NCBI RefSeq assembly: GCF_022682495.2
Contig: NC_071389.1
Coordinates: forward strand, 57,620,239-57,684,238
DNA: 64,000 bases
Source of the DNA: Desmodus rotundus
Taxonomy: Eukaryota; Chordata; Mammalia; Chiroptera; Phyllostomidae
Reading direction: 5' to 3'
Shown piece after piece: positions 1 through 10,400 of this stretch. The notes under the pieces are model-generated. The model had not been told where the DNA came from. It did no database searches and saw nothing but the letters and a program-made list of their open reading frames with translations. How positions within the stretch are numbered: position 1 is the stretch's first letter; the number at the start of each line of letters is the position of its first letter. The translations under genes were made by a program, and so were the position numbers.

Positions 1-159
1 TGATATATAGGTAGATCTACACTTAAAGCTCTCTGCAATTTTATAGCTGTTACCATTAAATATTATTAATTAACTAAATTTAATTTAAAATACCCATGAT
101 TTTAAAAATTATTTTAAATTCTAGGAACTGAGGTCATTCATGCAAAATCTTGAGCATCT

Positions 160-207
160 TTTATATATGTACATATATATTACCCTATTTATATATATAT
201 ATATATG
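160..207. repeat. AT-rich microsatellite (TA)n
   Basis: Imperfect TA/ATAT dinucleotide tract, broken by a short CCCTATTT interruption. It lies in an AT-rich stretch with no other signal. The minus-strand open frame crossing it is low-complexity and not a gene. Confidence 0.85.
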
Positions 208-223
208 ACAAATTTGATAGGTA

Positions 224-330
224 AGTATTGTTAGCCCCATGGTACAGATGAGAAAATTGGAATTAAAGAGAATGTATGTAATTGCATATGTTCTAATAGT
301 AGTAGAAAAACTAAATTTTAAGCTGGATAG
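224..330 (-). repeat. MIR SINE fragment
   Basis: Contains the reverse complement of the MIR core, a segment resembling GTACAGATGAGAAAATTG followed by an AAAGAG stretch. In intact MIR this corresponds to the CTCATCTGTAAAATGGGG core. It is an old tRNA-derived mammalian SINE, heavily diverged, with no flanking duplication left. Confidence 0.6.
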
Positions 331-631
331 GTATAATTTTTTTAAATATGTGTACACTTAATTATATTTGTGTTCCAGACCTGTTCTGAACTTGCATTAC
401 AACATCTGAAAAAATAAACATATAATTGCTTTCTCATAGAGATTTTGCAAAAACTGTCAGTAAAGTTTCTGACACAGAATTAACTCAATTATAACTTTCC
501 ATTTTTATCTGAAGATTATGTATGATGCCAAAAATAATGTGAAAGAAAAAAATGAACAAGATATAACAACTATTGTACTTGAGAGTCATTTTTGACATAA
601 CATCTTAGTTATTGCCCCATTTTTAACCACA

Positions 632-753
632 TGGTGGGGTAAAAGTAGAATTACAGTTGAGAGTATGTGAAACAGAGTTTATTCTTATTATCTATTAATT
701 ATTATATTATTTTCCATACTAACAACAATAAATTTATTTTTCCCTGACTCTGT
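632..753 (+). mobile_element. mariner-type MITE (copy 1 of 4)
   Basis: A 122-bp element. Its left end, GGTGGGGTAAAAGTAG.., is partly complementary to its right end, ..TTTATTTTTCCCTGACTC. The interior is AT-rich with an AGTTTATTCTTATT block. The same left end, interior and right end recur at 59617-59732 and, more diverged, at 61609-61732 and 63112-63256. It is too short to encode a transposase, so it is a non-autonomous deletion derivative. Right-hand TIR decay makes this copy older than the one at 59.6 kb. Confidence 0.7.
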
Positions 754-1075
754 ATATAAGCTCTTCATTTTTGCATTTGGGAAAATTCTGATTAAGATAA
801 CCACTATTATTTAAATTGTTTATTTGATGAGGTCATTTTTCATATAATATTAACTAATATACCTTTTCTTCATATTTATAACAAATAGTATAAACATCTT
901 TTATGCAGCAAATACTCCCTCTCTCACTTTTAAAAGGGGAAAGAAGATTTAACGTTGTAGTCTTTATGCTTAATTAGTTGGAAAAGCGGGAATAGGGACA
1001 GAGAAGGGGACTGAACAATATCCACAGTTTTGCTCTCCACCTTCTATGGTTTAGAAAGCTATGATTTAATCTATT
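754..1075. other. AT-rich single-copy DNA, nothing recognised
   Basis: About 320 bp with no recognisable repeat, gene or RNA. It ends at the target-site duplication of the solo LTR. Confidence 0.6.
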
Positions 1076-1081
1076 CAATAT
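1076..1081. repeat. 5' target-site duplication of the solo LTR (CAATAT)
   Basis: The six bases CAATAT immediately precede the TG that opens the LTR. They recur directly after its terminal CA at 1912-1917. A perfect 6-bp duplication is the integrase footprint of the insertion. Confidence 0.85.
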
Positions 1082-1911
1082 TGTCAGGGGGGCTCCACCC
1101 TAAGACCCCCCCCCCCCCCCGGCCACCATGGATGAGAATAAGTCTACCAAGACATGATCTACTTGGGGAGGAAAGGTGGCCAATCTCTCAAAGGAGAAGG
1201 GCCAAGAGCTTTTTTCCTTAATGGGCTTTTATTGGGTTCAATTTGCACAGGAATACAGGTAAAGCTCATCAATCATTGTCAGGCAGTAAGGATCAAACAA
1301 TAGATAACATACAAAGAACTATAAGGGCTTATTCTGAGTCAGGGTCAGTTAGCTAAAGAGCTATAAAACTTTGGGGAACAAACTCATTTAATACTTGGAT
1401 CCTTATCAGAAAACTGAGAGCATTCTTAGCAAAGCAGGTTTCACAGGGTTTTATGCATTCTTTCTTAGGCCTGATCGTCCCGGGGAATCTGGCCTTTCCA
1501 GCACAGGACTGCACCACCTTCTGTCATTGTTTCAGGCTTAAGTTAGGCAGGGGAAGTAAGGCAGCCAAGAGATTAGGTAACTTCTTGCAGACAGAATTTG
1601 GGACTTAGGCTATGTCAAAACCCAGGGGCGAGGGTCCATCACCTCCTTTTTCTATAGTCCCCCAAGTCCTTCCATGAGGGCCTCTTTGTGACCATGCCTG
1701 TCTTATTAGGTCATCCCTCCCTTGAGGAATCTTACCTGCCATTGGCTAACTGGTCAGGCTTGGGGCCAAGCAGGGTAAAGTGGGCAGAGGCGGCACCCTT
1801 GCCAGGGAGATAAGCTTTGTCTCCTTAATGGCTTATGGTCCCAAGGTCTTTCACTCAGCCTTAGCCATGGGGGGTTAGAGCTTCTGAAGCCAGGCAGGGC
1901 GGTTCCCAACA
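1082..1911 (-). mobile_element. Solo LTR of an endogenous retrovirus, class II-like
   Basis: An 830-bp GC-richer block that starts TGTCAGGG and ends CCAACA, with perfect 6-bp CAATAT duplications on both sides. Regulatory motifs point to the minus strand: a CCAAT box (GCCAAT) at about 1741-1750, a TATA-like GCATAAAA at about 1449-1456, and an AATAAA polyadenylation signal at 1228-1233. Read on the minus strand, the order is U3 from 1911, then TATA, then poly(A) signal, then U5 ending at 1082. There is no primer-binding site, gag, pol, env or second LTR on either side, so the provirus was reduced by LTR-LTR recombination. A 6-bp duplication is typical of betaretrovirus-like (class II) ERVs, while class I usually shows 4 bp. 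Class assignment is an inference. A run of 15 C lies near the U5 end. Confidence 0.85.
1106..1120. repeat. Poly-C/poly-G run (15 nt) inside the LTR
   Basis: Fifteen consecutive C on the plus strand (G on the minus strand) within the U5 end of the solo LTR. Such a run is prone to length polymorphism and sequencing error. Confidence 0.9.
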
Positions 1912-1917
1912 CAATAT

Positions 1918-2095
1918 GACTTAAAATTGTCCTCACTCAAACCAATCACAAGAAAATTCTAAGTACCAATACAGAACTCTTACACTAAAACCAAATGACC
2001 AAAGAACTTTGGAAAAAGAAAAATAGAAATATTTGCAATGAACTCAGGAAAGTTATTTCTATTTAAACAGTAATTAAAATAAAATTATATTATTA
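1918..2095. other. Short single-copy spacer
   Basis: AT-rich DNA between the solo LTR and the old L1 3' end. No feature seen. Confidence 0.5.
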
Positions 2096-2690
2096 AAAAT
2101 AAGAGATCTGGAATGTAAACTGATACGTGCATACCATGGAAGGCTTTTCAGCAAAACAAATAAATAAAATAGAACTGTCAATAACAGGCAAAAACTTGGG
2201 TGGATATGCCCAGAATTATGCTGAGTCAAAAAAGGCAATTTCAAAAGGTTCCATATCATGTATTTTTTATATAAATTACTAAAATAACAATATTTTATGC
2301 ATGGAGAACTCTTCAGTAACTGGCAGGCATTACGGGCGAGGAGTTAGAGACGGAAACAGGGTGCGTGGGTACAAAAGGGCAACACAGGGGCCTCTCATGG
2401 TCGTAGAACTGCTTCAGATGTCGACTATGGTGATGCACGCATGGAAGATGCATGTTATAAAGTTAGATAGAACTAAATAGAAACACACATGAGCGCGAAT
2501 AAAACCAGACATCTAAATAACATTGGTGGGCTATATCAATGTCATTATCCTGGCTGTGATATTCTACTATTATTTATAAGTTGTTACCACTAGGAGAAAT
2601 TGTATAAAGGCTACATGAGTTATCTCTTCATTATTTTTAATAACTTAATTTGAAAATATTAACTAAAATTGCCTTTAAACTTTCATTAAA
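2096..2690 (+). mobile_element. Old LINE-1 3' end (L1M-type ORF2 tail and 3' UTR)
   Basis: The segment reads in order like the end of L1 ORF2 and the L1M 3' UTR: an ACTGATACGTGCA block, an ATTATGCTGAGT block, a GGCAACACAGGG block, a GTAGAACTGCTTCAGAT block, a TAGAACTAAATA block, then TCAATGTCATTATCCTGG and a GTTACCACTAGGAGAAA block. This order is that of an L1 copy on the plus strand. Many indels and substitutions show that it is old, and it is truncated at its 5' end. No coding capacity remains. Confidence 0.75.
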
Positions 2691-2793
2691 AATAAGACAC
2701 TTGAATTTCAAATTAATGGTGACATAAATGTACCTAAACTAGCTTTGTTATTCAGCAGTATATTCAACCTAATTATCGAAGCCTATCATATTG

Positions 2794-2982
2794 TTTAAAA
2801 TATATTTTATTATTTATTTTTAGAGAGGGGGAAGGGAGAGAAATATCAATGTGTGGTTGCGTCTCATGCACCCCCAACCGGGGACCTGGCCTTCAACCCA
2901 GGTATGTGCCTTGACTGGGAATCGAACTGGCAACCCTTTGGTTCACAGGCCTGCAATTGATCCACTGAGCCATGCCAGCCAG
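2794..2982 (-). mobile_element. Ves SINE (bat tRNA-derived SINE)
   Basis: Reverse-oriented. The A/T-rich tail lies on the left (TTTATTATTTATTTTTAGAG), then the GA-rich block, then a tRNA-like head ending CACTGAGCCATGCCAGCC. On the minus strand this is the Ves head GGCTGGCATGGCTCAGTGG (pol III A-box-like) with a B-box-like GTTCGATTCC. Ves SINEs are confined to bats. Confidence 0.9.
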
Positions 2983-3040
2983 AGCTCATCTTTTTAATAA
3001 TTATTAGGTTTTTTAAAAAAATTGTTAAAGTATTATAGTT

Positions 3041-3398
3041 GTTGTGAATTAAATTGTGTGTTGTCCACCAAAAAATACATTAAAGTCTTAAACACTGTTA
3101 TCTGTGAATGTTACTTTTTCTGGACATAGGTTCTTTGCAAATGTAATCAAGTTAAGATGAGATCATACTGGATTAGAGCGGGACTTAATCTAGTGATTAG
3201 AGCCTTTATCAAATGAGGGAAATTTTCACACAGTGACACAGACAGACAGATGAGAAATAACATTATGTAACCACAGAGGTAGAGATGGAAAGGTGTCTAT
3301 GATCCAAGGAATGATGCCCAGGATGACTGGCCACCACCAGAAGGCACAAAGAGGCAAGGAAGGGCCTGCTCCCACAGCCTTCACAGAAAGCATGGCCA
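3041..3398 (+). mobile_element. MaLR LTR fragment, MLT1-like
   Basis: Plus-strand sequence in the order typical of MLT1-class LTRs: GAATTAAATTGTGTG near the start, a GTTCTTTGCAAATGTAATCA block, an AAGTTAAGATGAGATCAT block, a GGACTTAATCTA block, an AGGGAAATTTTCACACAGTG block, then GGCCACCACCAG and an AGAGGCAAGGAAGG block. The expected 3' end (exonic-looking AATAAATTTCTGTTG tail) is missing, cut off where a LINE 3' end begins near 3405. The subfamily is not certain. Confidence 0.65.
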
Positions 3399-3404
3399 TG
3401 TTCA

Positions 3405-3776
3405 TGGGTCATGCATATATGTCCTTTTCCTACTCTATTTCTTACACTTTATTTCCCCATGACTATACTGTAACTACCAATTTGCACTTAATCCCTTCAC
3501 TTTTTCCACCCATCCTTCTGACTCCCCCACATGGCAACCATCAAAAGTTCCCTGTATCTATGAATCTCTTTCTGTTCTGTTTGTTTGTTTATTTTTTTTT
3601 AGATTCAATTGTTAGTAGATGTGTATTTATTGCCATTTTATTGTTCATATTTTTATCTTCTTCTTGTTAAAGAAGGTCCTTTAACATTTTATATAATTCT
3701 GGTTTGATGGTGATGAACTCCTTTAGCTAATTTTGTCTGTGAAGTTCTTTATCTGAATTTCTCCATTGTTTTCTTT
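3405..3776 (-). mobile_element. LINE fragment, HAL1/L1-like, antisense
   Basis: The plus strand reads as the reverse of a LINE 3' UTR followed by the end of ORF1. From about 3590 it matches the HAL1-like element at 54.8-56.7 kb block for block: AGATTCAATTGTTAGTAG.., TTTATTGTTCATA.., CCTTTAACATTTTATATAA, GGTGATGAACTCCTTTAG, then a TCTTTATCTGAATTTC block. It is 5'-truncated after the start of this homology and is abutted by the Ves SINE at 3780. The 125-codon plus-strand frame here is antisense to the LINE and is not a gene. Confidence 0.65.
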
Positions 3777-3779
3777 TTT

Positions 3780-3973
3780 AAAAAAAGATTTCATTATTTA
3801 TTTATTAGAGAGGTGAAGGAAGGAGAAAGAGAGGGAGAGAAGCCTCAATGTGTGGTTGCCTCCACTGGGGACTTAGCTCACAACCCAGGCATGTGCTCTA
3901 GCCTGAGAATCGAACTGGAGACCCTTTGATTTGCAGGTCAGTGCTCAACCCACTGAGCCACACCAGGCAAGGC
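3780..3973 (-). mobile_element. Ves SINE
   Basis: Reverse orientation: A-rich tail and GAGAGGTGAAGGAAGG.. on the left, CACTGAGCCACACCAGG on the right. The complement gives the Ves head with the TGGCTCAGTGG box and a B-box-like GTTCGATTCTC. It inserted in or beside the HAL1-like fragment. Confidence 0.9.
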
Positions 3974-4912
3974 AGGTATTTTCTATTTATAGTATGAAAG
4001 CCTGCTTTCTCAAGTATAATCCAGAAAATAGCTCTTAGCAATGCCAAACATCATTTCCTGGAGATGGTGAAAAAAGGTTTTTTTCTTTTAATCAGTTTGT
4101 TTATATTTATATTCGTTATCCTTATGTGTACGTATCATTGGGCCCTGTATGTATAGAAAGGGTAATTTGTATAACTCGAAGATCATGTTGTCATCCAGAT
4201 TTATAGACAAAGATATAGATATATAGGTGTTTGTTCAGTTTAAAGTTTAAAAATGGTTTATTCACATTTCGTCTGAAAGCATGTATAGTATAAACTATAA
4301 ATTCAAGAAAATCATGCTGTGGAAATACATTATTTTATGCTGAATTCAACCTAGGAAGCTATTGATATCATTTATATAAAAACATTGATAAAATGTTCCC
4401 TTACCAAAACCTTTAGAATGTGAAAATATTATTAAAACCAGCTTCATGCATGAAAGGAAAACACATTTGAAAGGTCATCATAATAAAGGGAAAGCCTCAT
4501 ATAGATTAACAAAAGAAATGTAAATTCATTCTCAGTAGACAGAAGTTATCAGAAAGTCTACCTGGTTATATATTTTGCCACATTTTTCTTCTGCCATGTC
4601 TGTCTATACCACTCCACCAGTACATCACCATGAGACGTGGACTTTACAAAACATGCTAAGCTGAAGTGCCCAAACTTTCAATGTGCTATCATACTAACTT
4701 CAGAATAAGAAAGGTTTTGAACAAACTACCTTCAAATGTTTCATTATTGTAATGATTATGAAGGCATTGGAAACTATGCTCTAAAGTGCTGGATAGATAC
4801 TTGTGTTTGATATACCCAATACATCTTAGTATGCCAATGTAACTAAAACTCTTATCCAAGATTTGTATTATGCCTTTTCTGATTTTTAAACAAGTTTTCC
4901 TGAGTGTCTCTT
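3974..4912. other. Single-copy AT-rich DNA, nothing recognised
   Basis: About 940 bp with no interspersed repeat that can be named, no long reading frame and no RNA-like fold recognised by eye. Confidence 0.5.
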
Positions 4913-4913
4913 G

Positions 4914-4942
4914 TCTCTCCCTCTCTCTCTCTCACACACACA
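4914..4942. repeat. Compound microsatellite (CT)n(CA)n
   Basis: A CTCTCT tract passes directly into CACACA, ending in CAGA. It is short and probably old. Confidence 0.85.
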
Positions 4943-4944
4943 GA

Positions 4945-5142
4945 CTTGGTATCATTTTGACAAGGGTTCAAGTTTTGCCTCCATCACTTATTAACTAAGC
5001 CAGTTTTAGCAACTTATTTAATACTTCTATATCTCTGTCCCCTCATTTCAAAATTATATAGCAACAGAATCTAACTTATAGGATTATTGTTACAATCAAG
5101 TAAGTAAAATACAGGTAAACTGTCACACTGCCTGAAAAACAA
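4945..5142 (+). repeat. MIR SINE
   Basis: Reads in MIR order on the plus strand: GGGTTCAAGTTTTGCCTCC, CACTTATTAACTA, AACTTATTTAATACTTCT, CCTCATTTCAAAATTATA, TTATAGGATTATTGTTACAAT, then an ACTGCCTG end. Strongly diverged, as expected for MIR. Confidence 0.7.
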
Positions 5143-5144
5143 AC

Positions 5145-5707
5145 CTACCCTCCAAAAAAACAATTAGTATTCAACAAATGTTAGCAAGAGGAAATTTGTG
5201 GATTTTCCCCTGGCTTCTGTGGACCCATTATTCTTAAACCACAGTTCACACATAATTTCTTTCTACAAACACATCCCCCAAAATAGCACTTACATAGAAG
5301 TAAATTTTGAACTTTTAAACTGAATTTATAAACTCATAGCCGAGATGATAGCCTTCATACATAGGGTTTCTATCATAAGAACCAGACTTCTTGGTGACAG
5401 AAAAAGATGTTTCCTACAAAAGGCTAACAGAAGTGATGCAGAGGGGAGCTATAAAACTCTTCCTATGTTGGGGTAGGGACTCGAAGAAAGAAAAACTCTA
5501 AAAGAGCTAAAACATGACTGTTGAGCTAGTTGCTGCTTTCATATTTCTCTCAGGATGAGAACTAAAGGAGATAGAAACTTCATATAAGTCCAGGAAATTC
5601 TTTCAGTAAAGGCTGTTGTTCCACTTTCTGTGGTATGAGTACCATAGAGAGGCTTCATGCCCTGAATAATGCTGAATAGTAGTGTGTTAATGGAGAAAGG
5701 AGTGGTC
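5145..5707. other. Single-copy DNA, nothing recognised
   Basis: About 560 bp between the MIR and the hAT fragment. No repeat, gene or RNA was recognised. Confidence 0.5.
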
Positions 5708-6025
5708 CAGACCAAAGGTTCGCAAACTCTTTCTGTAAAGAGTCAGACTACATAATTTAGGTTTTGCAGGGCACATAATCTCTATAACTTTTCAACTGTG
5801 CCCTTGTACTATATAACCATGAGCAACAAGTAAAAGAATGAAGAAAAATCTCTTTATGGAAACTGAAATTTGAATTTCATATAATTTTCACATGTCATGA
5901 AATAGTATTCTTCTCTAGATATTTTCAACCATTTAAGAATACAAAAAGCACTCTCGGCTCATGGAGCATACAAGAACACGGCATGAGTCAGAAGTGGGCC
6001 ATCAGCCTAGTTTGTGGGCCCTAGA
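5708..6025 (+). mobile_element. Non-autonomous hAT-Charlie-type DNA transposon
   Basis: The left end reads CAGACCAAAGGTTCGCAAACTC with a following CTTTCTGTAAAGAGTCAGA block. A GGTTTTGCAGGGCACATA block and an AACTTTTCAACTGTG block follow. The right end is AGTGGGCC..CCTAGTTTGTGGGCCCTAG. This matches a common old mammalian hAT MITE in layout. The terminal inverted repeats (GGTTCGCAAACT against AGTTTGTGGGCC) are still partly complementary. No transposase is encoded. Confidence 0.65.
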
Positions 6026-6925
6026 TCTAAACACAGAGAGGATCTGACACTCTCCTCCTGTTGGATTTCCAAGAGCAGCATAGGAGAGCATAGAAGCATT
6101 CTCTTTCCTTGGGAGGAGAGAGAAAGTAAATGAGAGGGAACAAGAAGAGACCTTTAGTTGGGAAAATGAGGATATAGGCTGTGGACTGACAAAAACAGGC
6201 TGAGATGTGGACCATATTCATCAGCAATAGGAACGGTGTTGAGAAACCAAGGCATAAATTAAGGACAAACTAAGCCTCAGCCCAAGGCTAAAAAGGACTG
6301 AAGATGACCAAGAAACAGCCTCAAATATCATTCTTACTCTTGTTCTCTGAGGCCACGTTGCTGTCTAAGATTCTCTTGATACCACATCCTAATCCAGGAA
6401 AAGATTCCAGGGTTTGGTACATTAGAGAAGACAGAATGAGATTAAGAAGACTTGAGGAAGTGCAATCAATGCTAAGAAGCTTCATATAAATTTAGTCACT
6501 GGCCAGGTTTCCTATTCCTTTACATCTAGTAAGAACCAGTGATTCTTAGAAGTCCACTTACTACCCAACAACCTTTCAATGTGTAGTAATGCTTATTCAT
6601 ACCCACAGATTTCATCTAGGAGCATTATTTAACACTTTCCCATAGGAATAACACACCTAAGGAGCCAATCCCATCACATAAAGGTAGAGAGTTAGGCACA
6701 TGGCTATATAGCATCAAAGAAATTCTCATTCATTTCCATAATGGAACTAGCAAGAAGTTTAAATTCTCCCAAGCCACAACCGGGATGGACTATGCCCCTC
6801 TATAATAATCGTTATTTAACAGTGCACTAGAGACCTTATCTGGTGATTGAGTTTTCCATGCCTTTAGTCAAAAGAAGATTTAGGTTAAAAAGTCAATTTA
6901 AAAGTCTCACCACTGCTCTCCCCTG
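6026..6925. other. Single-copy DNA, nothing recognised
   Basis: About 900 bp of mixed composition. Small open frames on both strands (60-66 codons) match no known family by eye and look like chance. Confidence 0.5.
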
Positions 6926-7424
6926 TTTTTTTAAACTACTCTTGTTCCTGACCTTTCCATGATGACTTGGGATTCATCCCAGATTCCTAAATCTCGCCCA
7001 TCTCCTACATTCAATGTGGCCACCTAATCCTATTCATTCTACTCTTTAGTGACCCCCAATTTTATTCCCCACATTTTAGCCCCATCTTCACAGTGACATT
7101 TGAGGCCTTTATTTTTCTCTGTTTGCACTGGGTTTATTCCTGGCCTCTCTAACATCAGTGTTATCAGCCCTATTTCTTATTGGCTCAATTGTATTCTAAA
7201 CATATCTCTCAAAAATAGTTCTGAAGCATAAATCTGATTATATCAGATGGCTGTTAAAAATCCTTTAACCACTCCTCTTGGCCTCATAGCTTACCAATAG
7301 TGTATACATTCCTTACCAATGATATTCAGGACCCCTTTTCTGTCAACTTCATAAGGCTCTTGCCCCAGAATGCTTGTTCTAATCATTTCAAAACTCAGTC
7401 ATCCTGACATATGAAGGCAACTGC
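6926..7424 (+). repeat. Degraded ancient interspersed repeat
   Basis: Contains a block order seen in a common ancient mammalian repeat: CCATCTCCTACATTCA, an ATTGTATTCTAAACATATC block, AGCATAAATCTGATTATATCA, AAAAATCCTTTAACCACTCCT, a GCTTACCAATAG block and TCTGTCAACTTC. Related material appears at 57.5-58.3 kb. The family name (L2-like or other) is not resolved by eye. Confidence 0.4.
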
Positions 7425-10400
7425 ATTCTTCATTTTGTAACTATTTGTTTTTCAACTTGTTTTGAACAAAAAGAGTCCTAACCAATATTAGTTACTTACT
7501 TTAAAAAATATTTACAAGGTCAAACAATGGGAAAATTATAATTATAATTAAATGTGTTATATTACTGTAAAATTTCTCAGGACCTAAAGTTATTGCATGT
7601 TGTTATTCTCTATAGAAATAAAATAACATTTAATACACTTTTGATCCCAGAACCCATGTATTCACAGAGTATGTATTGACCTTATCGTACGTCATCCATT
7701 TCACCTATTTTCTTGTGCCAAGTCCCCAATAACCCCTTTCCTATTTTTCCCAAAATACAATGATCAAATATTTCCATCTCCAATACTTACGTCATACATT
7801 CCTGGCTATCTGTATTCAGGGGGAAAAAAAAAAAACTTATCTGTAAGAGTATAGCCAAATTATCTTGGGTTAAGCTCAAAATTGTTTTTCTGAGGCACCA
7901 AGCTTCATTTACACTGCCACTCCCCCATGCTTTATTAATATAACTTCAATAGATTCAAAGCGGTCCAATGTTTTATTTCAATATTTCTCATCCACTGGTT
8001 TTCTGTGCATTAAATTCTTCTAGTGAGAAAAAGTAATCAAATATACTTTGAGATAAAATGTTCACTTAAGATCATGAAACTTAGAATTGATTCCTTTTCT
8101 TTTTCTCTTTCCTGAAGAAATTCAGGTAACAAAGAGAAATATCTAGTTATAGAGAAGTGGAATTTTTTGGTGTCACTCTGAATTATATTGTAGAAGATCT
8201 AAGGAAGTTAGCAGGTAACTTTTACAGCTCAATAGAAAACCCTGAAGAATTTTTCTCTTCAATCATTGTATTAATTTTGAGTAAGTATGGACTCAGTTTA
8301 GAAATATTGAGTGTTCATTGGAAAATTCCAAGTAATCTTTGCAAAATATTGAGCACAAATATTTCACTTTGAGAGACCAGGTGGGTCATCAGACTACATT
8401 ATTTTCCCCTTACCCATGTGACTTACTTATTTTAGTTTACAACTGTCTATATGTATTTTTATATAACCACCTCCGTGTTTAAATGTTTTAGACAAAGGTT
8501 TATTGAATTGACAAGAAAAATCTAAGGATTTTTTTATTTGGTTTGCTGCATTTTTAATATTAGTTTGTCAATGACTTGAATTTATTTGGACATTTTTATT
8601 CTCTTTAAAAAGGTTTAGCAATGAAAATGTAATAAAGGGTTGTTTTATTTAGGAATATCTCATGTTATTTTAGCAGTTTTATTTTTCAAGATACATACTA
8701 TGTTGCCAAGCTACCACTCTAGACAAATGAAAAAATGATTTTCCTAACTTTTGTTCATTTAAATACTCAATCATGACATTGTGTTAATGTTATTTTCAAA
8801 CACAATGTCCTTGCTTTTCACATGAAAAATGAAGGAAAGGGAATGTTGTGATTGTTCAAACCTTTGAATTGATGCATATTCATCAGAATGGATGATATAA
8901 AACTCAAATACACTGGCTGCATTTTTAAAAATATTCTCATATGCTTTTCATGAGTAAGTAACCATTAAAGCAAATGCAGCAATGCACTGTTATTCCAAGA
9001 CTGTTTTTACATGTATGCCCATCGCAGAATTTTAAGTTACCTATAACCTATAGCAATTGTTAAGATTTAAGTTAAAGCCTTGAAAAGCTCAGGACTGTGA
9101 CATGGGAATTTTAAAAACATCTATGATCTTGAGTTTGCTTGATATTTATGTCCAACACATTTGAAAAAAAATCATGGATGCATAATTACTTTCAGAATGG
9201 TGCATCATGTACTAATATTGGCTTAGAAAATAATGATTGCAAATCGCAGAGATAGAAAAATGACAGAATTGTAAGAAAGGGAAATCTTAAATCTTGTTGT
9301 GTAACAATGGGTCAAATTCATAATTAATGGGAAAAAATGCCTTTTGGCCTAGAATGTATGTGGGCAATTTAAAATCTGCCAAATTGCAGACAAGTCTACT
9401 TGATCAGAGATAGTCCACTAACAAGTACACGCTACATGGAAATTTACATCTGATTCACCAAAAGTAATCTGAATTGATAGTATAAAATATTTTGGGTTAA
9501 TAATCTTAGCAGTACTGTATATGAATTCCCCACCTGGAAGCTACAATAAATTATCAGAATTAGAAGAAAACTGGTTATACTTAGCAGCTCTTCTGTCATT
9601 AGACACCTACACTGGCAAATCTAATAACTGGTAACTAATGCATGCTATTTTAGAAAGAAAGAAGGAGGTTATTTACTCTTATAATATTTTAAGATAGAGC
9701 ATTTGTGTTATAGACATAATAAACACACCTATAGAAATTATTCAGAAATTTGTAAGAGTGAACATCTTCATGTTAAATCATCATATTTATGAATCAAGTT
9801 CTTTGGTCTCATAGACTTTTCCTGGGGTAAACCAGGAAAATAACACTATTGGAAGACCCTAAGCCTTATTCAGGGATAAGCTGAAATTATCAAGGATGCA
9901 ATGAAAGCCATGAGAGTTTGTTTGTTTGATTGGTTGGTTTGTTGTAAAGAAAACTCTGTGTGTAGGATTTCAGAGAAAGTTAGTCTTAAATATGGCTTTT
10001 GCAGTGGTTTCTGGAAGTCCATCAGAGTATTTAACACTCATTGCATAGAGCACTTTTTGAAGGTATATCAGGAATACTTAGACTAGCTACTTTAGCCAAT
10101 ATCTTAATTCTTATCTGACTGCATGCCAAATATACCAATATTTCCCTTTTTTAGGATATTTTTAACAAATCAGATACAAAATCGGTATTAGTGACTACCC
10201 TATCATAATGAAAAAGTGAAGATATAAAATGAGTACAATATATTCATTAAAATATTTTCAATTATACCAACAAGACAAAAATGCAAATATAAAATTAATC
10301 TTTGGTTTTATGCTGATTTGAATTTTGACTAAATAAAATATTTTTTAATTTCAGTGATAAAAAAATTATATCAGGCTAACAGAAGAATCTCACACAAACA

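Noticed and set aside
121..357. 78-codon minus-strand open frame
   Set aside because: Low-complexity Tyr/Ile-rich translation of an AT microsatellite overlapping a MIR; no domain.
3293..3670. 125-codon plus-strand open frame
   Set aside because: Runs from an MLT1-like LTR into an antisense LINE 3' end; composition is that of the repeats.
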